64,000 bases of DNA from Haliangium sp050303215 (GCF_050303215.1 NZ_JBNLBH010000117.1:1-64000); one strand, 5' to 3'. Positions 7,706-17,338 are shown, numbered from the stretch's first letter. Numbers and translations: made by a program. The notes: a model not told the origin generated them from the letters alone.

Positions 7706-9081
7706 CGCGGTCCCTCCTCGTAGCTGTCGATCTCGTCCATACGTCCGGCATACACTCGCAGCAGCGCGCGCGCCGCGGCCAGGTCGGCCAAGGCTTGGAT
7801 GTGGGACATCTCGGCGGTGAACGCGTCGCGCTCGGTCTGGATGAGCTCGAGCTGGGTGGCCAGACCGGCCCGGTAGCGGCCCCGGGTCACCACCGCGGCG
7901 CGGGCGCCGGCCTGGCGCTCGGCCTCGGCGGCCGCGCTCTTCGCGCGCAGGGCCTCGACCTGATTCCACGCGTCCTCGATGCGGTCGCCCTGGTCGCGGC
8001 GGGTGCGGGCCGCGCGCAGGCGGGCGACCTCGGCGCTGGCTCGCGACGAGCGGGTCTGGCCCAGCACCGCGGCGTCCAAGCTCCACTGCGCGGTCACGCC
8101 CGCGGCCCAGGTAGTGTCGTCACCGAAGCCGGCGGCGTTGGTGGTGCGGACCGTGGCCGTGGCCGTGACCGTGGGCAGATATTCCATGAGCGCGGCTTGA
8201 GCGCGGGCCTCGGCCGCGCGGGCCTCGGCCTCCTCGGCGCGCACGTCGGGCAGGGCGTGCACCCGGCCCAGCCAGCCTTCGAGCGGACCTTCGGGATCGA
8301 GTCCGGAGGGCAGGGCGGGGGCGCTGCCGTCTGCGTCCAGGCCCGTGAGCGTGCGCAGGCTGCGGGCCGCATTGGCGCGGGCCAGGGCCGCGTCGGCCAC
8401 GTGCTGGTGGGCCCGCGCGACCTCGGCCCCGGCGCGTTCCAGGTCGAGCTCCGAGGCCCGCCCGGCGGCCAGGTTGGCAGCCACCACCACGCGGTGTTCG
8501 CCGGCGACCGTGGCCGCGCGCCGGGCCGACGCCTCCTGGGCGGACGCGGCGATGTATTGATAATACGCCTGCACCACCAACGCCGCCACGTCGAAGCCGT
8601 TGCCCTCGGCCGCCAGCGCGCCAGCCTCGGCCGCATAGGTCGCGGCGCGGGACCGACTCCAGGTGCTCAAATCGAAGACCGGCACGCTCAGCCCCACGCC
8701 GGCGTCGACCTGATCCCGGGGCGTGATCGTGGCCAGCGCGCTGGTCCCGTCGTCGTCCATCACCGGCACCACGGTCTCGGCGCTGTTGCGCGTATACGTA
8801 GCCGTGGCCGTGAGCCGCGGCAGCAGCCGAGCCCGCGCCACCGCGCGATCGGCCGCGAGCTGGCGGGCTTGCTCGCGGCGCTGCCGAACGTCGAGGTTGT
8901 GCGCGGCGCCCGCACGCAGATAGCGGTCCAGGGAGGGCAGGGCCTGGGCCCGGGCGGTGCCCGCCGCGAGCGTCAGCCCCACGCTCACGGCGAGTATAAG
9001 TGAGTGTTTCCTCATTAAAAGGGCACGGCGAGGCCGGGGCCGTCCCGGGGCGGAGCGGCCGAGGGGGTAAGAGCGAGGCAT
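7702..9081 (-). CDS. TolC-family outer-membrane channel
   Basis: This protein of up to 459 residues has the two alanine-rich coiled-coil repeats of TolC-type outer-membrane efflux proteins (for example LDLERAGAEVARAHQHVADA and TQLELIQTERDAFTAEMSHI, each followed by the usual AxxxLxxxxG stretch). The hydrophobic signal segment is LILAVSVGLTLAAGTARA, cleaved after ARA. I chose the start at 9081 because an AGGAG lies 7 bases upstream, at the end of tetR, whose stop is only 4 bases away. An internal ATG at 9015 would give a more ordinary signal peptide but has no ribosome site. It would form the exit duct for the ABC permease and HlyD adaptor encoded next. Confidence 0.9.
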   Translation of the reverse strand: MPRSYPLGRSAPGRPRPRRALLMRKHSLILAVSVGLTLAAGTARAQALPSLDRYLRAGAAHNLDVRQRREQARQLAADRAVARARLLPRLTATATYTRNSAETVVPVMDDDGTSALATITPRDQVDAGVGLSVPVFDLSTWSRSRAATYAAEAGALAAEGNGFDVAALVVQAYYQYIAASAQEASARRAATVAGEHRVVVAANLAAGRASELDLERAGAEVARAHQHVADAALARANAARSLRTLTGLDADGSAPALPSGLDPEGPLEGWLGRVHALPDVRAEEAEARAAEARAQAALMEYLPTVTATATVRTTNAAGFGDDTTWAAGVTAQWSLDAAVLGQTRSSRASAEVARLRAARTRRDQGDRIEDAWNQVEALRAKSAAAEAERQAGARAAVVTRGRYRAGLATQLELIQTERDAFTAEMSHIQALADLAAARALLRVYAGRMDEIDSYEEGPR

Positions 9082-9085
9082 GGTG

Positions 9086-9709
9086 CTACTCCTGGGCGAG
9101 TGGGGGCGTTGGCGCTGCGGGCGTCGGCGCGACGCCGTTCCAGACGATGTCGAGCAGGCCGCGGATGAAGTCCTCGGCCGGGGTCGTGGGCGCGCCGTTG
9201 GTTTTGAACAAGAGCTCGATCGTGACGTAGTTGAAGATCGAGCCGAAAAAGCTCTGTGCCAGCGTGGTGGGATCGACCGCGCGCAGGCGACCCGCTTCCA
9301 TCTCGGCGGCGAGGGCCCGGGCGACGGTCTCGATGCCCTGCTTCGCGGCGGCGCCCCCCAGCGGTTGTCGCTTGGCGGTGAGGTCAGGGTTCGACCACGA
9401 CATCATGGACAGGGGCGCGATTTTGCGGAAGAAGCGCAGGGCCTTGAGGCCGGCCACGAGCAGGGTTTCGCGCAGCTCGCCGCGGCCGACCTGGGCCTCC
9501 AGGTAGAGCGCGAACTCGGCCGGCCCGTGGGTCTCCATGGCGGCGACGAACAAGGCGGCCTTGTTCTTCCAGCGCTTGAAGATCGAGCCCTCGGAGACCC
9601 CGGCCCGCCGAGCCACCTCTGCGGTCGTGGCGCTCACACCCCGCTCGAGGAACACCTCGCGGGCGGCGGACAGGATCTGCCCGTCATCGATGGAGACCGT
9701 GCGTGCCAT
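9086..9709 (-). CDS. TetR-family repressor, first gene of the efflux operon
   Basis: This 207-residue protein begins with a TetR DNA-binding domain: helix ILSAAREVFLERG, then the helix-turn-helix TTAEVARRAGVSEGSIFKRWKNK (residues about 28-50). The remaining 150 residues form the ligand-binding region, which has no recognisable specificity. It is the promoter-proximal gene of the exporter operon and would repress its own promoter through the inverted repeat at 9714-9735. Ligand-induced release would raise export of a toxic or signalling compound. Its start codon has no clear Shine-Dalgarno sequence, so a leaderless or short-leader transcript is possible. Confidence 0.93.
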   Translation of the reverse strand: MARTVSIDDGQILSAAREVFLERGVSATTAEVARRAGVSEGSIFKRWKNKAALFVAAMETHGPAEFALYLEAQVGRGELRETLLVAGLKALRFFRKIAPLSMMSWSNPDLTAKRQPLGGAAAKQGIETVARALAAEMEAGRLRAVDPTTLAQSFFGSIFNYVTIELLFKTNGAPTTPAEDFIRGLLDIVWNGVAPTPAAPTPPLAQE

Positions 9710-9713
9710 GGGG

Positions 9714-9735
9714 TTAATGAGTGCCTACTCACTAA
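9714..9735. promoter_or_regulatory. Candidate TetR operator
   Basis: An inverted repeat TGAGT-N4-ACTCA is flanked by TTA on one side and TAA on the other, 22 bp in all with one mismatched pair. It sits 4 bases upstream of the tetR ATG in a short AT-rich island of an otherwise GC-rich region. Size, symmetry and place fit autorepression of the whole exporter operon. Confidence 0.75.
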
Positions 9736-9967
9736 TTAGCGAGCGCGGCGGCCTCCGTCAAGTCCGGACCGCGGCGAGCCCGATCTTTTGGCGCCGGAGC
9801 GGGAGGGCCGCGTCCCTGCGGCAACAACGCGGCGATCACGGGCGGCGGCCGTCGCGGTATCATTGCTCTGCTCTCAGACCCAGGCGAGTTCCCACCGGTG
9901 TGGGTTCCCGGACCTCGCGTGTACGCGTGGCAGCGCGCCGCGGGTTGGTCAGACGAGGATCCCAGCC

Positions 9968-10753
9968 ATGCTTCACGTCGTTGTCATCGGCATCGATCGA
10001 TACGCGGATCCCAAGATCCGAAATCTCACCTACGCCACCAGCGACGCCCAGGCGGTCGGAGCGCTCTTTGCCGGACGCATCGTCGCGGACCAGCGCCGGG
10101 TGACGACGCTGGTCGATGAGCACGCGACCCGAGCCAACATCATGCACGCGATCGGTGAGGACGTGGCCCGCGCGGCCGGCCCCGAGGACGTCGTCATCAT
10201 CTACTTCGCCGGGCACGGCAGTCCTGAGCGCAGCGCGCCGAGCGACGACGACAGCCTGTACCTGATCGCTCATGACACCACCTATGAGCGTATCTACTCC
10301 ACCGGCATCGACATGGAGCGAGAGGTGACTCGCTGGCTGCACCGGCTCCGCGCCCGGCTCGTGGTCATGTTCCTCGACGCCTGCTTCTCCGGGCGCGCCG
10401 GCGGGCGCACTTTCGGTGGGCCGACCCACCTGGCCTACCGCGACCGCTTCCGCGACGACGAGCCCATCTCCATCAAGGACCTCGAACTCGGCCTGGGTCG
10501 AGTCATCGTCGCGGCCGCCGACGATGACGAGGTCGCCCTCGAGTCAGCGAGCCTTGGTCACGGTTTCTTCACCTACCATCTGCTCGAGGTCTTGCGGCGA
10601 CCGCCCGCGCCGGCCGGCCATATCGGGGTCGCGACGCTCTACGACGCCGTCGCCGCCGCGGTTCGCGAGGCCACGGAGTCGCGCCAGCACCCGATCTGCA
10701 ACGGCCAGAATCGCGGGGCGGCGCTGCCGCTCCTGGGCGCGCGTCCGTCGTGA
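9968..10753 (+). CDS. Caspase-family (C14, metacaspase-like) peptidase
   Basis: This 261-residue protein is a nearly bare caspase fold. It begins with the first strand HVVVIGIDRYAD. A DAQAVGALF helix follows, then the catalytic histidine in YFAGHGS (His83), the strand VVMFLDACFSG with the catalytic cysteine (Cys139), and IVAAADDDEVALES before a GHGFFTYHLLEVL helix. All match bacterial metacaspase-like peptidases, which cut after basic or acidic residues and often act in defence or regulated cell death. There is no signal peptide, membrane segment or extra effector domain, so partners may be encoded nearby. I chose ATG 9968 because the fold starts there. Its last 210 bases overlap the opposing CHAT gene. 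Confidence 0.92.
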   Translation: MLHVVVIGIDRYADPKIRNLTYATSDAQAVGALFAGRIVADQRRVTTLVDEHATRANIMHAIGEDVARAAGPEDVVIIYFAGHGSPERSAPSDDDSLYLIAHDTTYERIYSTGIDMEREVTRWLHRLRARLVVMFLDACFSGRAGGRTFGGPTHLAYRDRFRDDEPISIKDLELGLGRVIVAAADDDEVALESASLGHGFFTYHLLEVLRRPPAPAGHIGVATLYDAVAAAVREATESRQHPICNGQNRGAALPLLGARPS

Positions 10754-13567
10754 TCGTCGCTGGATCCCACGCAGCCAGCGCCAGAAGGACAGCCGCCCGA
10801 CGAGCCGAGAGAGCGGGCCGCCGCACAGGGCGAGATCGGTGCGCCCGACGTAGCGATACTCGCGCACATCCAGCGAGCCGAGCTCGCGCAGGTCCCGGCG
10901 CGCGTCCGGATCCTCGCCGACCAGGGCGGGGCCGTGGTCTCGCACCACGGCGAGGGTCATGGGCAGGGCCCGCTCGGCGGTGGCGAAGCGGAGGATGCGA
11001 TAAAACACTTGGGCGAACATCGGGGTCAGGCTGTCCGGCACCTTGACCAACGGCGCGATCACGGCCCCGACTCCGGCGTCACACAGCGCCTGCGGAAACC
11101 CCTGCACCGGATCGCGGCGCTCGTGCTCCATCCAGCCCGTCCAGCACGACTGGAGCACGACGAGAGCGCACTGTCGAAGGTGAAGCGAGGCCACCTCGGA
11201 CAGACGCAAGCGGCCGGTCCCGAGCTTGATGTACGCTTCGCGACGCCCTCTCGGCCGACCGCCGTGACAGGCGATGTGGAGGATGTCGAGGGGTTCGATG
11301 TCGGTCACGACGTCGTCCGTGGACCGCGCGCGGGTGCTGTCTACTTGGTGTACGCGGGCGAGCGGGAGTCGGCGACCCAGACTGTCGCGAATGGCCTCGT
11401 GCTCGCGCCCGGCGTGCCCGAGCTCGGGGCCGAGCAGGTAGCCGAGCGTCCTCTGACCGCGCGGGCGCAGCGGTCGCAGCGGGCGCAGTGCGCTCTCGGC
11501 CGCGATCGCGGCGGTGGGGTGGATGCTCATCGACGCTCGCTGCTGCAGCGTGCGAGCGCCCCATTCGAGGCGCCCAAACGGGACCCGGTACAGGACGTCG
11601 TGGGGCACGATGCGCACATGCGCGCGCCGCGCCCGGTCGAGTCGCGACCCAATGAACGTCGGGAGCACGGCCCGGCGCAGCCGGTCGACGGCGTCGCGGT
11701 GGGCGCGGGCGGGCTCGCCTTTGAGCCACGGATCGCAGTCGTCGAGCAGATGCAGCAGCGCCGCATGTGCCGTGGGAGTGTCGAGGCGGCCCCCGGTCGC
11801 TTCGACCAACGCGACCGCGTCGACGAGCTCCCAGTCGAAGTGGGCGCGCGAGTAATAGAAGATGAGCACGAAGCGACCGGTGACGAAGTACTGCAGCACG
11901 GCGTCGCGAGGTCGGAGGGCCGCGCGCAGTCGCGGCAGCGGGCTCTCGAGCGCCTGGCCGGGCGCCGCCAGCGCAAACCGGTGCGGGATCGTGGCTTCGC
12001 TGCCATACGCGTAGCGCGCCTCTTGCAGCGCCAGCGCCTGGGATTGCTCGACGTAGTCGTGGGTCGCCTGTCCGAACCGCGACCAGCGCTCCGCCAGGTC
12101 CGGCGCCCACGACGCCCGCGCGTCGCTGTCGGACGGTCGCTGCTCCAGCGCGCTGTGCACCAATAGATCGACGACCCGGTCGAGCACCGGCGCCAACATG
12201 CCCAGCAGCGCCCGCTCCATGACCCGCTCCCCGCCGCCGTGAGAGCTGTTCTCGGCCAGCAGCCGCACCGCCAGATCACCGGCCTGGCCGGCGTCGTCCA
12301 GCGCCTCGGCCCACGCGTCCAGGGCAGGGTGGGCGCGCAGCACGGCGCGCTGATCGTACGCTGCCATGGCCAGCGGCAGCATCCCGGCGGCCGTGGTGTC
12401 GTCGATGATCGAGGTGAGCTGGAACTCACATTCGTCGTATCGCTCGACGATCTCGAGATCGACCAGGAGCCGGCACCACAGCAGGCGGAGTCGGAGCCAG
12501 GACTCGTGATGATCGGTCGCGTCTGCGCGCAGGAGCAAGGCCTCGACCCTGGGCAGCAGCGCCGCGAACACCTCGTGCGCGGGGGCGGCGCCGTGGCCGC
12601 GCCGGGCCTGTAGCTCGACCGCCAGCGCGGCCGCGAGGGACTCTACCTGGTGCGGCTCGATCGGATCATCGTCGACCCCGGCGTGGATCATGAGCTGGTC
12701 GGCGCGCTGCAACAGCGCGGCCCGCTCGTCGTCGGGGAGCTTGTCGGCGTCGCTGGTAGAGGCCGCGCGGGCCTCGGCCAGCTCGGCCAGGGTGGCCTCG
12801 ATGTGCGCGCGCAGGCCGGTGTCGCGCTGCGGGCCCGCGCACGCCACCAACGCGTGCAGGCGGACGCACAGGAGCTGGAGCCGCAGATCGCCGCGGCAGT
12901 GGGGCGCGAGCTCATCGAGCGCGCGGGCCGCGGGCTGGTAGTGGCCTCGGGCCAGGTCGTGCTCGGCGCAGGCCAGACGGATGCGCACCGCGCGGGGATC
13001 GTCCGCCGCGCCGAAACCCGCGCACGCCGACGCGACCAGCGCGGCGTGCTCGTCCCAGTGTCCGGAAGCGGCGGCGAGACGCAGGGCGAGCAGGTGCGCG
13101 TGGATGACGAGCGGGCCGTCGTTCAACCACGCCTCCTCGGCCGGGGGCGGGGTGAGGGACCGAACCCGCGCCCAGGCCGCGTGCACGCCGACGTGCAGGT
13201 AGGTGAGGCGCGCGGCCTCGGCGCCGATGAGCCACGCCGAGCGCGCCGGCACGACCGCTAGCGTGGCGTCGAGCTCGTCCAGGGTGAGCGGGTCGTAGCG
13301 CAGGGCCAGCCGGCACAGATTGCGCCACGCCGAGCTCAGCGGACCGACCGGCGAGGCGAGCAGGGCGACGAGCTCGACCAGGCGCGCCGGGCCAGCATGA
13401 CATGCTTGCACATACAGCTCTTCGAGCACCGCCTCGAGCACCATGGACGCGCGTGCGTCGTCGCTCGTCGCCAGCTCGTGGTAGGCCGCGAGCGATTCGG
13501 TCCATGAGTCCGGCGGCCGCGCGGCGGGCGCGGACTCGATGAGCCCAGGTTCGCAGGGGGCGTTCAT
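10544..13567 (-). CDS. CHAT-domain protein with helical-repeat N-terminus
   Basis: The 1007-residue protein has a mostly helical, alanine-rich N-terminal region (about 1-530) that looks like degenerate TPR-type repeats. A C-terminal CHAT domain (about 560-935) follows; CHAT is a caspase-superfamily fold. The catalytic pair is visible: His768 in LHIACHGG and Cys808 in VVLQSCWTG, with the preceding VPHDVLYRVPFGRL block and the following GVGAVIAP. It should be an active cysteine peptidase, perhaps gated by the repeats. The ATG at 13567 overlaps the stop of the upstream 1188-residue gene (ATGA). The last 70 residues (from about 938) are encoded antisense to the caspase gene and look like a read-through tail rich in arginine. 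Confidence 0.9.
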   Translation of the reverse strand: MNAPCEPGLIESAPAARPPDSWTESLAAYHELATSDDARASMVLEAVLEELYVQACHAGPARLVELVALLASPVGPLSSAWRNLCRLALRYDPLTLDELDATLAVVPARSAWLIGAEAARLTYLHVGVHAAWARVRSLTPPPAEEAWLNDGPLVIHAHLLALRLAAASGHWDEHAALVASACAGFGAADDPRAVRIRLACAEHDLARGHYQPAARALDELAPHCRGDLRLQLLCVRLHALVACAGPQRDTGLRAHIEATLAELAEARAASTSDADKLPDDERAALLQRADQLMIHAGVDDDPIEPHQVESLAAALAVELQARRGHGAAPAHEVFAALLPRVEALLLRADATDHHESWLRLRLLWCRLLVDLEIVERYDECEFQLTSIIDDTTAAGMLPLAMAAYDQRAVLRAHPALDAWAEALDDAGQAGDLAVRLLAENSSHGGGERVMERALLGMLAPVLDRVVDLLVHSALEQRPSDSDARASWAPDLAERWSRFGQATHDYVEQSQALALQEARYAYGSEATIPHRFALAAPGQALESPLPRLRAALRPRDAVLQYFVTGRFVLIFYYSRAHFDWELVDAVALVEATGGRLDTPTAHAALLHLLDDCDPWLKGEPARAHRDAVDRLRRAVLPTFIGSRLDRARRAHVRIVPHDVLYRVPFGRLEWGARTLQQRASMSIHPTAAIAAESALRPLRPLRPRGQRTLGYLLGPELGHAGREHEAIRDSLGRRLPLARVHQVDSTRARSTDDVVTDIEPLDILHIACHGGRPRGRREAYIKLGTGRLRLSEVASLHLRQCALVVLQSCWTGWMEHERRDPVQGFPQALCDAGVGAVIAPLVKVPDSLTPMFAQVFYRILRFATAERALPMTLAVVRDHGPALVGEDPDARRDLRELGSLDVREYRYVGRTDLALCGGPLSRLVGRLSFWRWLRGIQRRSRRTRAQERQRRPAILAVADRVLARLRGLANRGGDGVVERRDPDMAGRRGRSPQDLEQMVGEETVTKAR

Positions 13568-16500
13568 AGCTTGGCGCCGTCGGCGACCTTGCACTGCTCC
13601 AGGCGCTGCGCCTGGGAGTCGGTCGGGTCGAGCTGGCAGGCGCGATGCAGCAGCTCCTGGCGCTGGCGATACTCGCTGCGGTGGCCCTGGCTGCGGCCGT
13701 AGCATGGGACGCTGCCGTCATCGCGGTCGGGCGCGTGCTCGGCGCGGCACGGCTGGACCACGTAGAGCTGACCGACGGCGGTCGAGGTCGCGAACCCAGG
13801 GCGCGATATCAGTACGTACTCGGTGTCTCCAACCTGGACCACCTTGGGGAGTCGTGAGGGCCCCGCGGCCTGGCGGGCCTCGCCGATGAGGCGGGCGTGG
13901 TGCGAGGCCGCGGCGCGACCGGGTCCGGTCGCGGGGCTCGTGCCCACAGGGTGCGCGGCGAGCTCGGCGTACTGGGTGGCGTAGGAACGGGGGACGTAGA
14001 AGGCGCGAGCGTCCGCCGGCAGGGCGCTGTGTTCGACCATGGGCCCGCTCAGCTTCGGGTAGCGGATGTCCACGGACATGAGCGTCCGTTCGAGCGCGGT
14101 GGTATCTTGGCCGCGCCGCGAGAGCGCACGGATGTTGCCCCGGAGCTGGTCTCGGACCAGGCCGAGGTCGCCCGGCGCGGTGGCCAGGTGCTCGTCGATG
14201 TGGCGGAGCAGGTTCGCGTTGTCGCCGTGCGCGATGCTCTGCCTGAGCTGGGCCGGGAGTTGGTGCGCGGGCTTCAGTGGGATCTCGGTGAGTGCGCCCG
14301 CGCGCGACATCCGCATCGCATCGGTGCGTGTGACCAGCACCATCTCGACGTTGTTCGGGCTGCCCGGGATCCCGAAGCGAACGCTCAACGAGTTCGGAGG
14401 GCCGCGGATGCCGTTCGAGCTCGTGAAAATATAGCGCTGCGTCCCTTGGTCCGAGGCGAGCGTGATCACGACCTCGTTGTCGGACAGACGCTGCAATTTC
14501 TTGATGCCGGGCAGGTCGGCGACGGCGTCGGCCAGAGACGTGGTGCCGTTGCCCATCCGGCGGGCAGCGGTGGTGCCGAGCTGCCTCAACCTGGCGGCAT
14601 CGCCCAGTCTCATCCCCGCCCGGAGCACGCTCGCGCGAACGTCGCTGACTCGCAGCCGCCCGACGCCAAATCGATTGATGCTGGCCTCGCCCGAGAGGGT
14701 GCCGTGATCGAGCTGCCAGCGCTTCCCCACCGTGCGTCCGACGCCGTGGTCGTCGGTCCCGGCCCCATAGCTGTGACGGACCCCGCGCTGCGTCTGCGCA
14801 GGGTCGATCCTGGTGGTGAACGAACGGTCGGCGAGGTCGACCTCGATGCGTTGCAGGTAGCCGTCAGACGTCGCCACGTGATCGGCGCGAACGCGACCGT
14901 AGCGCCCCACCTCGAGCCGGGTACCGGCGCCGGCGTTGATCTGCCTGAGCTGTGGCGCCCGCGGTGCGGCCTGCATCGGCCTGGACACGAGGTCTGCGCG
15001 GCCGCCGAGGGACACCCCGCCCACCAGCGAGAGCCCGCTGCCACAGGAGCTGTAGCTGCGGGACTGAAGCGCCCGAATGCACTCGGTGGGTTCGTCGGAG
15101 CGATTCAGCACCGGCACCGGGCCGCGCCAGCGCAGCTCGGCATGGGCCGCCACCCAGCTATCGAAGCGGAGCTGATGTTCCACCTCGATCTCGTCGAGGA
15201 AGCTCATGCAGTCGGGATAATCGGACAACGCGGCCGTGTGCCTGACCATCGACCACTTCATGATCTGGTTGAGGAGCTCGTACTGGGGTTCCCACTCGGC
15301 GACGCGGGCGTAGTGCGCGTTCCACCACCGGTGGAAGCGGCGCATGTCCGCGCTGGCCTCGACCTCCTCCTCGTGATCGGAGCCGAACTCCGAGCCCTTG
15401 CCGAACACCCGCGCCACCACGGGAGCGAAGCGCGCACGATGTCCCTGCTCGTGCACGTACTGATCGTAGCGCAGCCCGAGCCAGGCCCGTGTGAACGGGT
15501 GCTCCTGCTCCTCCGCGCTGCAGTAGGCGCCGGAGAGCTCGTGCCCGACCACGCTCTCGAAGCCGGGGATGTGCATCTCGGGCGCCGAGTCGAACTTGTC
15601 GATGCTCCACAGCTTCATCAGCAGATCGGTATAGAACAAGGTCATCCCGGTGCGGGTGCCCTGCAGCGGCCCGTCATAGCGAGCGCACTGATACACGGAG
15701 CGATGATGGACGATGTCTGCGACGCCTGCGATGAGCGCCGTGACGGAGTCGTCTGCCTCGCTGGCCGCCGTTAGCAGCACGACCCGCGCGTCGTCGTCGC
15801 TGCTCCGGCGTAGCTGCTCCCGTAGCCGCGCCAGCGCGGACGGGAGCAGACCCGACAGCCCGTTCGCCTTGGCGCCGGCCGAGATGTCGACCAGATCGAC
15901 CGCGTCGTCGGGGCTGGTCTCCCAACTGTACAGCAGGGCCGCCAACCGAGCGGGATCGGTCGACGCGTCGATGAGCGCTTCGAGGTTGCGGGTCGCTTCC
16001 GCGGCGCGGATCTTCGGATCGAGCGAGAAGCCCAGTTGGCTCTCGCGGCGCATCTGCGTCATCCATGACAGCAACAGCGCCTTGGGGCTCACCTTGGGGT
16101 GCGCCCGTCTCCACGCCAAGAGCTCCCTGAACATCTCCGGCAACCGGAGGTTCGGCTCCGAGTCCAGGAGGCGCGGGTTGGCGAGCACGCGCAGCAGCGA
16201 CGCGAACGTGGGATCCTGCGCCGCCGCCCGCTCCTCCGGCGTCACTCCCAACTCCTCCGGTGGGACGTAGCTGAGGCGCTTGGGCTGAGGCAGCTCGGCG
16301 ATGTGCTCGACCGTCATCGGGGCCTTCTGCGCCCGGGGGCGGCTGCGTCCCGTGAGGGCCAGGCCATCACGCGTGCACTGGGCGGTGAGCAGGTCCACGC
16401 CGCCGTCGAGGAAGTTCTTCAATCCACGGGTGGAGCTCACCGTGGCGCGGCGGAACCCGCGCTCTCGCGACTCGATCCAGCGCTCGTCGAAGCGGCCGAC

Positions 16501-17130
16501 GCGGCAGATTTCGGCGTAGTCGGCGCGGTCGTCCAGGCGGTAGCGGTAGGCGATGACCGCGTGCGGGGTTTGGGCCAGGTACAGGGCCTCCTGATCGATC
16601 GCGTCGAGCAGGCGAACTTCCATGACCGCCGGGGCGTCGTCTTCGAGCATGACCACCACGGTGCCGTCGGCCGCGATGGACGAGCGGCTCGTGCCCACCG
16701 GGTGATCGAGCACGTGCGCGAGCGCGTCATCGCGGATCAGCGGCGTGGTCGCGTTGCCGACCAACAGGCCGTCGAGCGTGCCGGTGCTCTCCAGACGGCC
16801 CGACAGCATCGCCCACAGCCAGTCGCGCCGCTGCTCCAGCGACTCGCGCGGGTCGTGGCCGAGGTCGATGTCGTTCAGCTCGGCCAGATCGACCCGAAAC
16901 TCGTCTCCGTGGCAGCGCCCGTCGATCTGGGCCGCGGCCTCGCCCGGCACGAGCGCGAACAGGGCTGCGGCTGCGACCAGCGACCCGACGAGGGCGGTTC
17001 GACGTCGTCGCGGTCTGGGTCGCGCCGGCGGCCCTTCGCTCACCCGGCGCGGGGCTGGACCCGGGCATGGCAGGTGCCCGGGCGGGCACACGCGGCGTAC
17101 GTGGTGACGGCGCTGCGACGATGACGTCAT
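13564..17130 (-). CDS. Large signal-bearing protein with an HExxH...ExxxD motif
   Basis: I do not recognise this 1188-residue protein. A basic 44-residue leader precedes a hydrophobic segment (about 45-66) ending in AAAQ, so it is secreted to the periplasm or held in the inner membrane. At 560-564 it has HEQGH, and 27 residues further on EASAD (591-595). This HExxH plus ExxxD arrangement matches gluzincin zinc peptidases; I infer a possible metallopeptidase. The C-terminal 450 residues contain beta-rich blocks (RADHVATSDGYLQRIEVDL) and a final cysteine-containing stretch. The start ATG is supported by AGAGGAG 7 bases upstream. It lies 207 bases after the sigma factor gene and is translationally coupled to the CHAT gene. 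Confidence 0.75.
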   Translation of the reverse strand: MTSSSQRRHHVRRVCPPGHLPCPGPAPRRVSEGPPARPRPRRRRTALVGSLVAAAALFALVPGEAAAQIDGRCHGDEFRVDLAELNDIDLGHDPRESLEQRRDWLWAMLSGRLESTGTLDGLLVGNATTPLIRDDALAHVLDHPVGTSRSSIAADGTVVVMLEDDAPAVMEVRLLDAIDQEALYLAQTPHAVIAYRYRLDDRADYAEICRVGRFDERWIESRERGFRRATVSSTRGLKNFLDGGVDLLTAQCTRDGLALTGRSRPRAQKAPMTVEHIAELPQPKRLSYVPPEELGVTPEERAAAQDPTFASLLRVLANPRLLDSEPNLRLPEMFRELLAWRRAHPKVSPKALLLSWMTQMRRESQLGFSLDPKIRAAEATRNLEALIDASTDPARLAALLYSWETSPDDAVDLVDISAGAKANGLSGLLPSALARLREQLRRSSDDDARVVLLTAASEADDSVTALIAGVADIVHHRSVYQCARYDGPLQGTRTGMTLFYTDLLMKLWSIDKFDSAPEMHIPGFESVVGHELSGAYCSAEEQEHPFTRAWLGLRYDQYVHEQGHRARFAPVVARVFGKGSEFGSDHEEEVEASADMRRFHRWWNAHYARVAEWEPQYELLNQIMKWSMVRHTAALSDYPDCMSFLDEIEVEHQLRFDSWVAAHAELRWRGPVPVLNRSDEPTECIRALQSRSYSSCGSGLSLVGGVSLGGRADLVSRPMQAAPRAPQLRQINAGAGTRLEVGRYGRVRADHVATSDGYLQRIEVDLADRSFTTRIDPAQTQRGVRHSYGAGTDDHGVGRTVGKRWQLDHGTLSGEASINRFGVGRLRVSDVRASVLRAGMRLGDAARLRQLGTTAARRMGNGTTSLADAVADLPGIKKLQRLSDNEVVITLASDQGTQRYIFTSSNGIRGPPNSLSVRFGIPGSPNNVEMVLVTRTDAMRMSRAGALTEIPLKPAHQLPAQLRQSIAHGDNANLLRHIDEHLATAPGDLGLVRDQLRGNIRALSRRGQDTTALERTLMSVDIRYPKLSGPMVEHSALPADARAFYVPRSYATQYAELAAHPVGTSPATGPGRAAASHHARLIGEARQAAGPSRLPKVVQVGDTEYVLISRPGFATSTAVGQLYVVQPCRAEHAPDRDDGSVPCYGRSQGHRSEYRQRQELLHRACQLDPTDSQAQRLEQCKVADGAKL

Positions 17131-17314
17131 TTCGGTACTCCTCTTCGTTGGATGTCTCGACTCGAGACCGCTCGTTGCGCCGGGCTGGCAGGCGCCGCGG
17201 GCGAATCCCGTCTACTCACTGCAGTGATCGCAGCGCCGGGTTGGTTTTGCGTCGAGGCAAAGAAATGTGCATTTGCGCGCCGAGGAGCCCCGTGCCGCGC
17301 TGCGTCGCTTGGCG

Positions 17315-17338
17315 CGTCGTCGTCGTCGTCGTCGTCGT
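17315..17338. repeat. CGT trinucleotide run (8 units)
   Basis: Eight consecutive CGT units directly abut the stop codon of the sigma factor gene. Such a run is prone to slippage, but it lies outside the coding frame, apart from one base shared with the stop triplet. Confidence 0.9.

Noticed and set aside
6467..7723. Plus-strand open frame of 418 codons across the efflux operon
   Set aside because: Its translation is glycine/glutamine/histidine-rich with no domain; it is antisense to clear ABC permease and ATPase genes.
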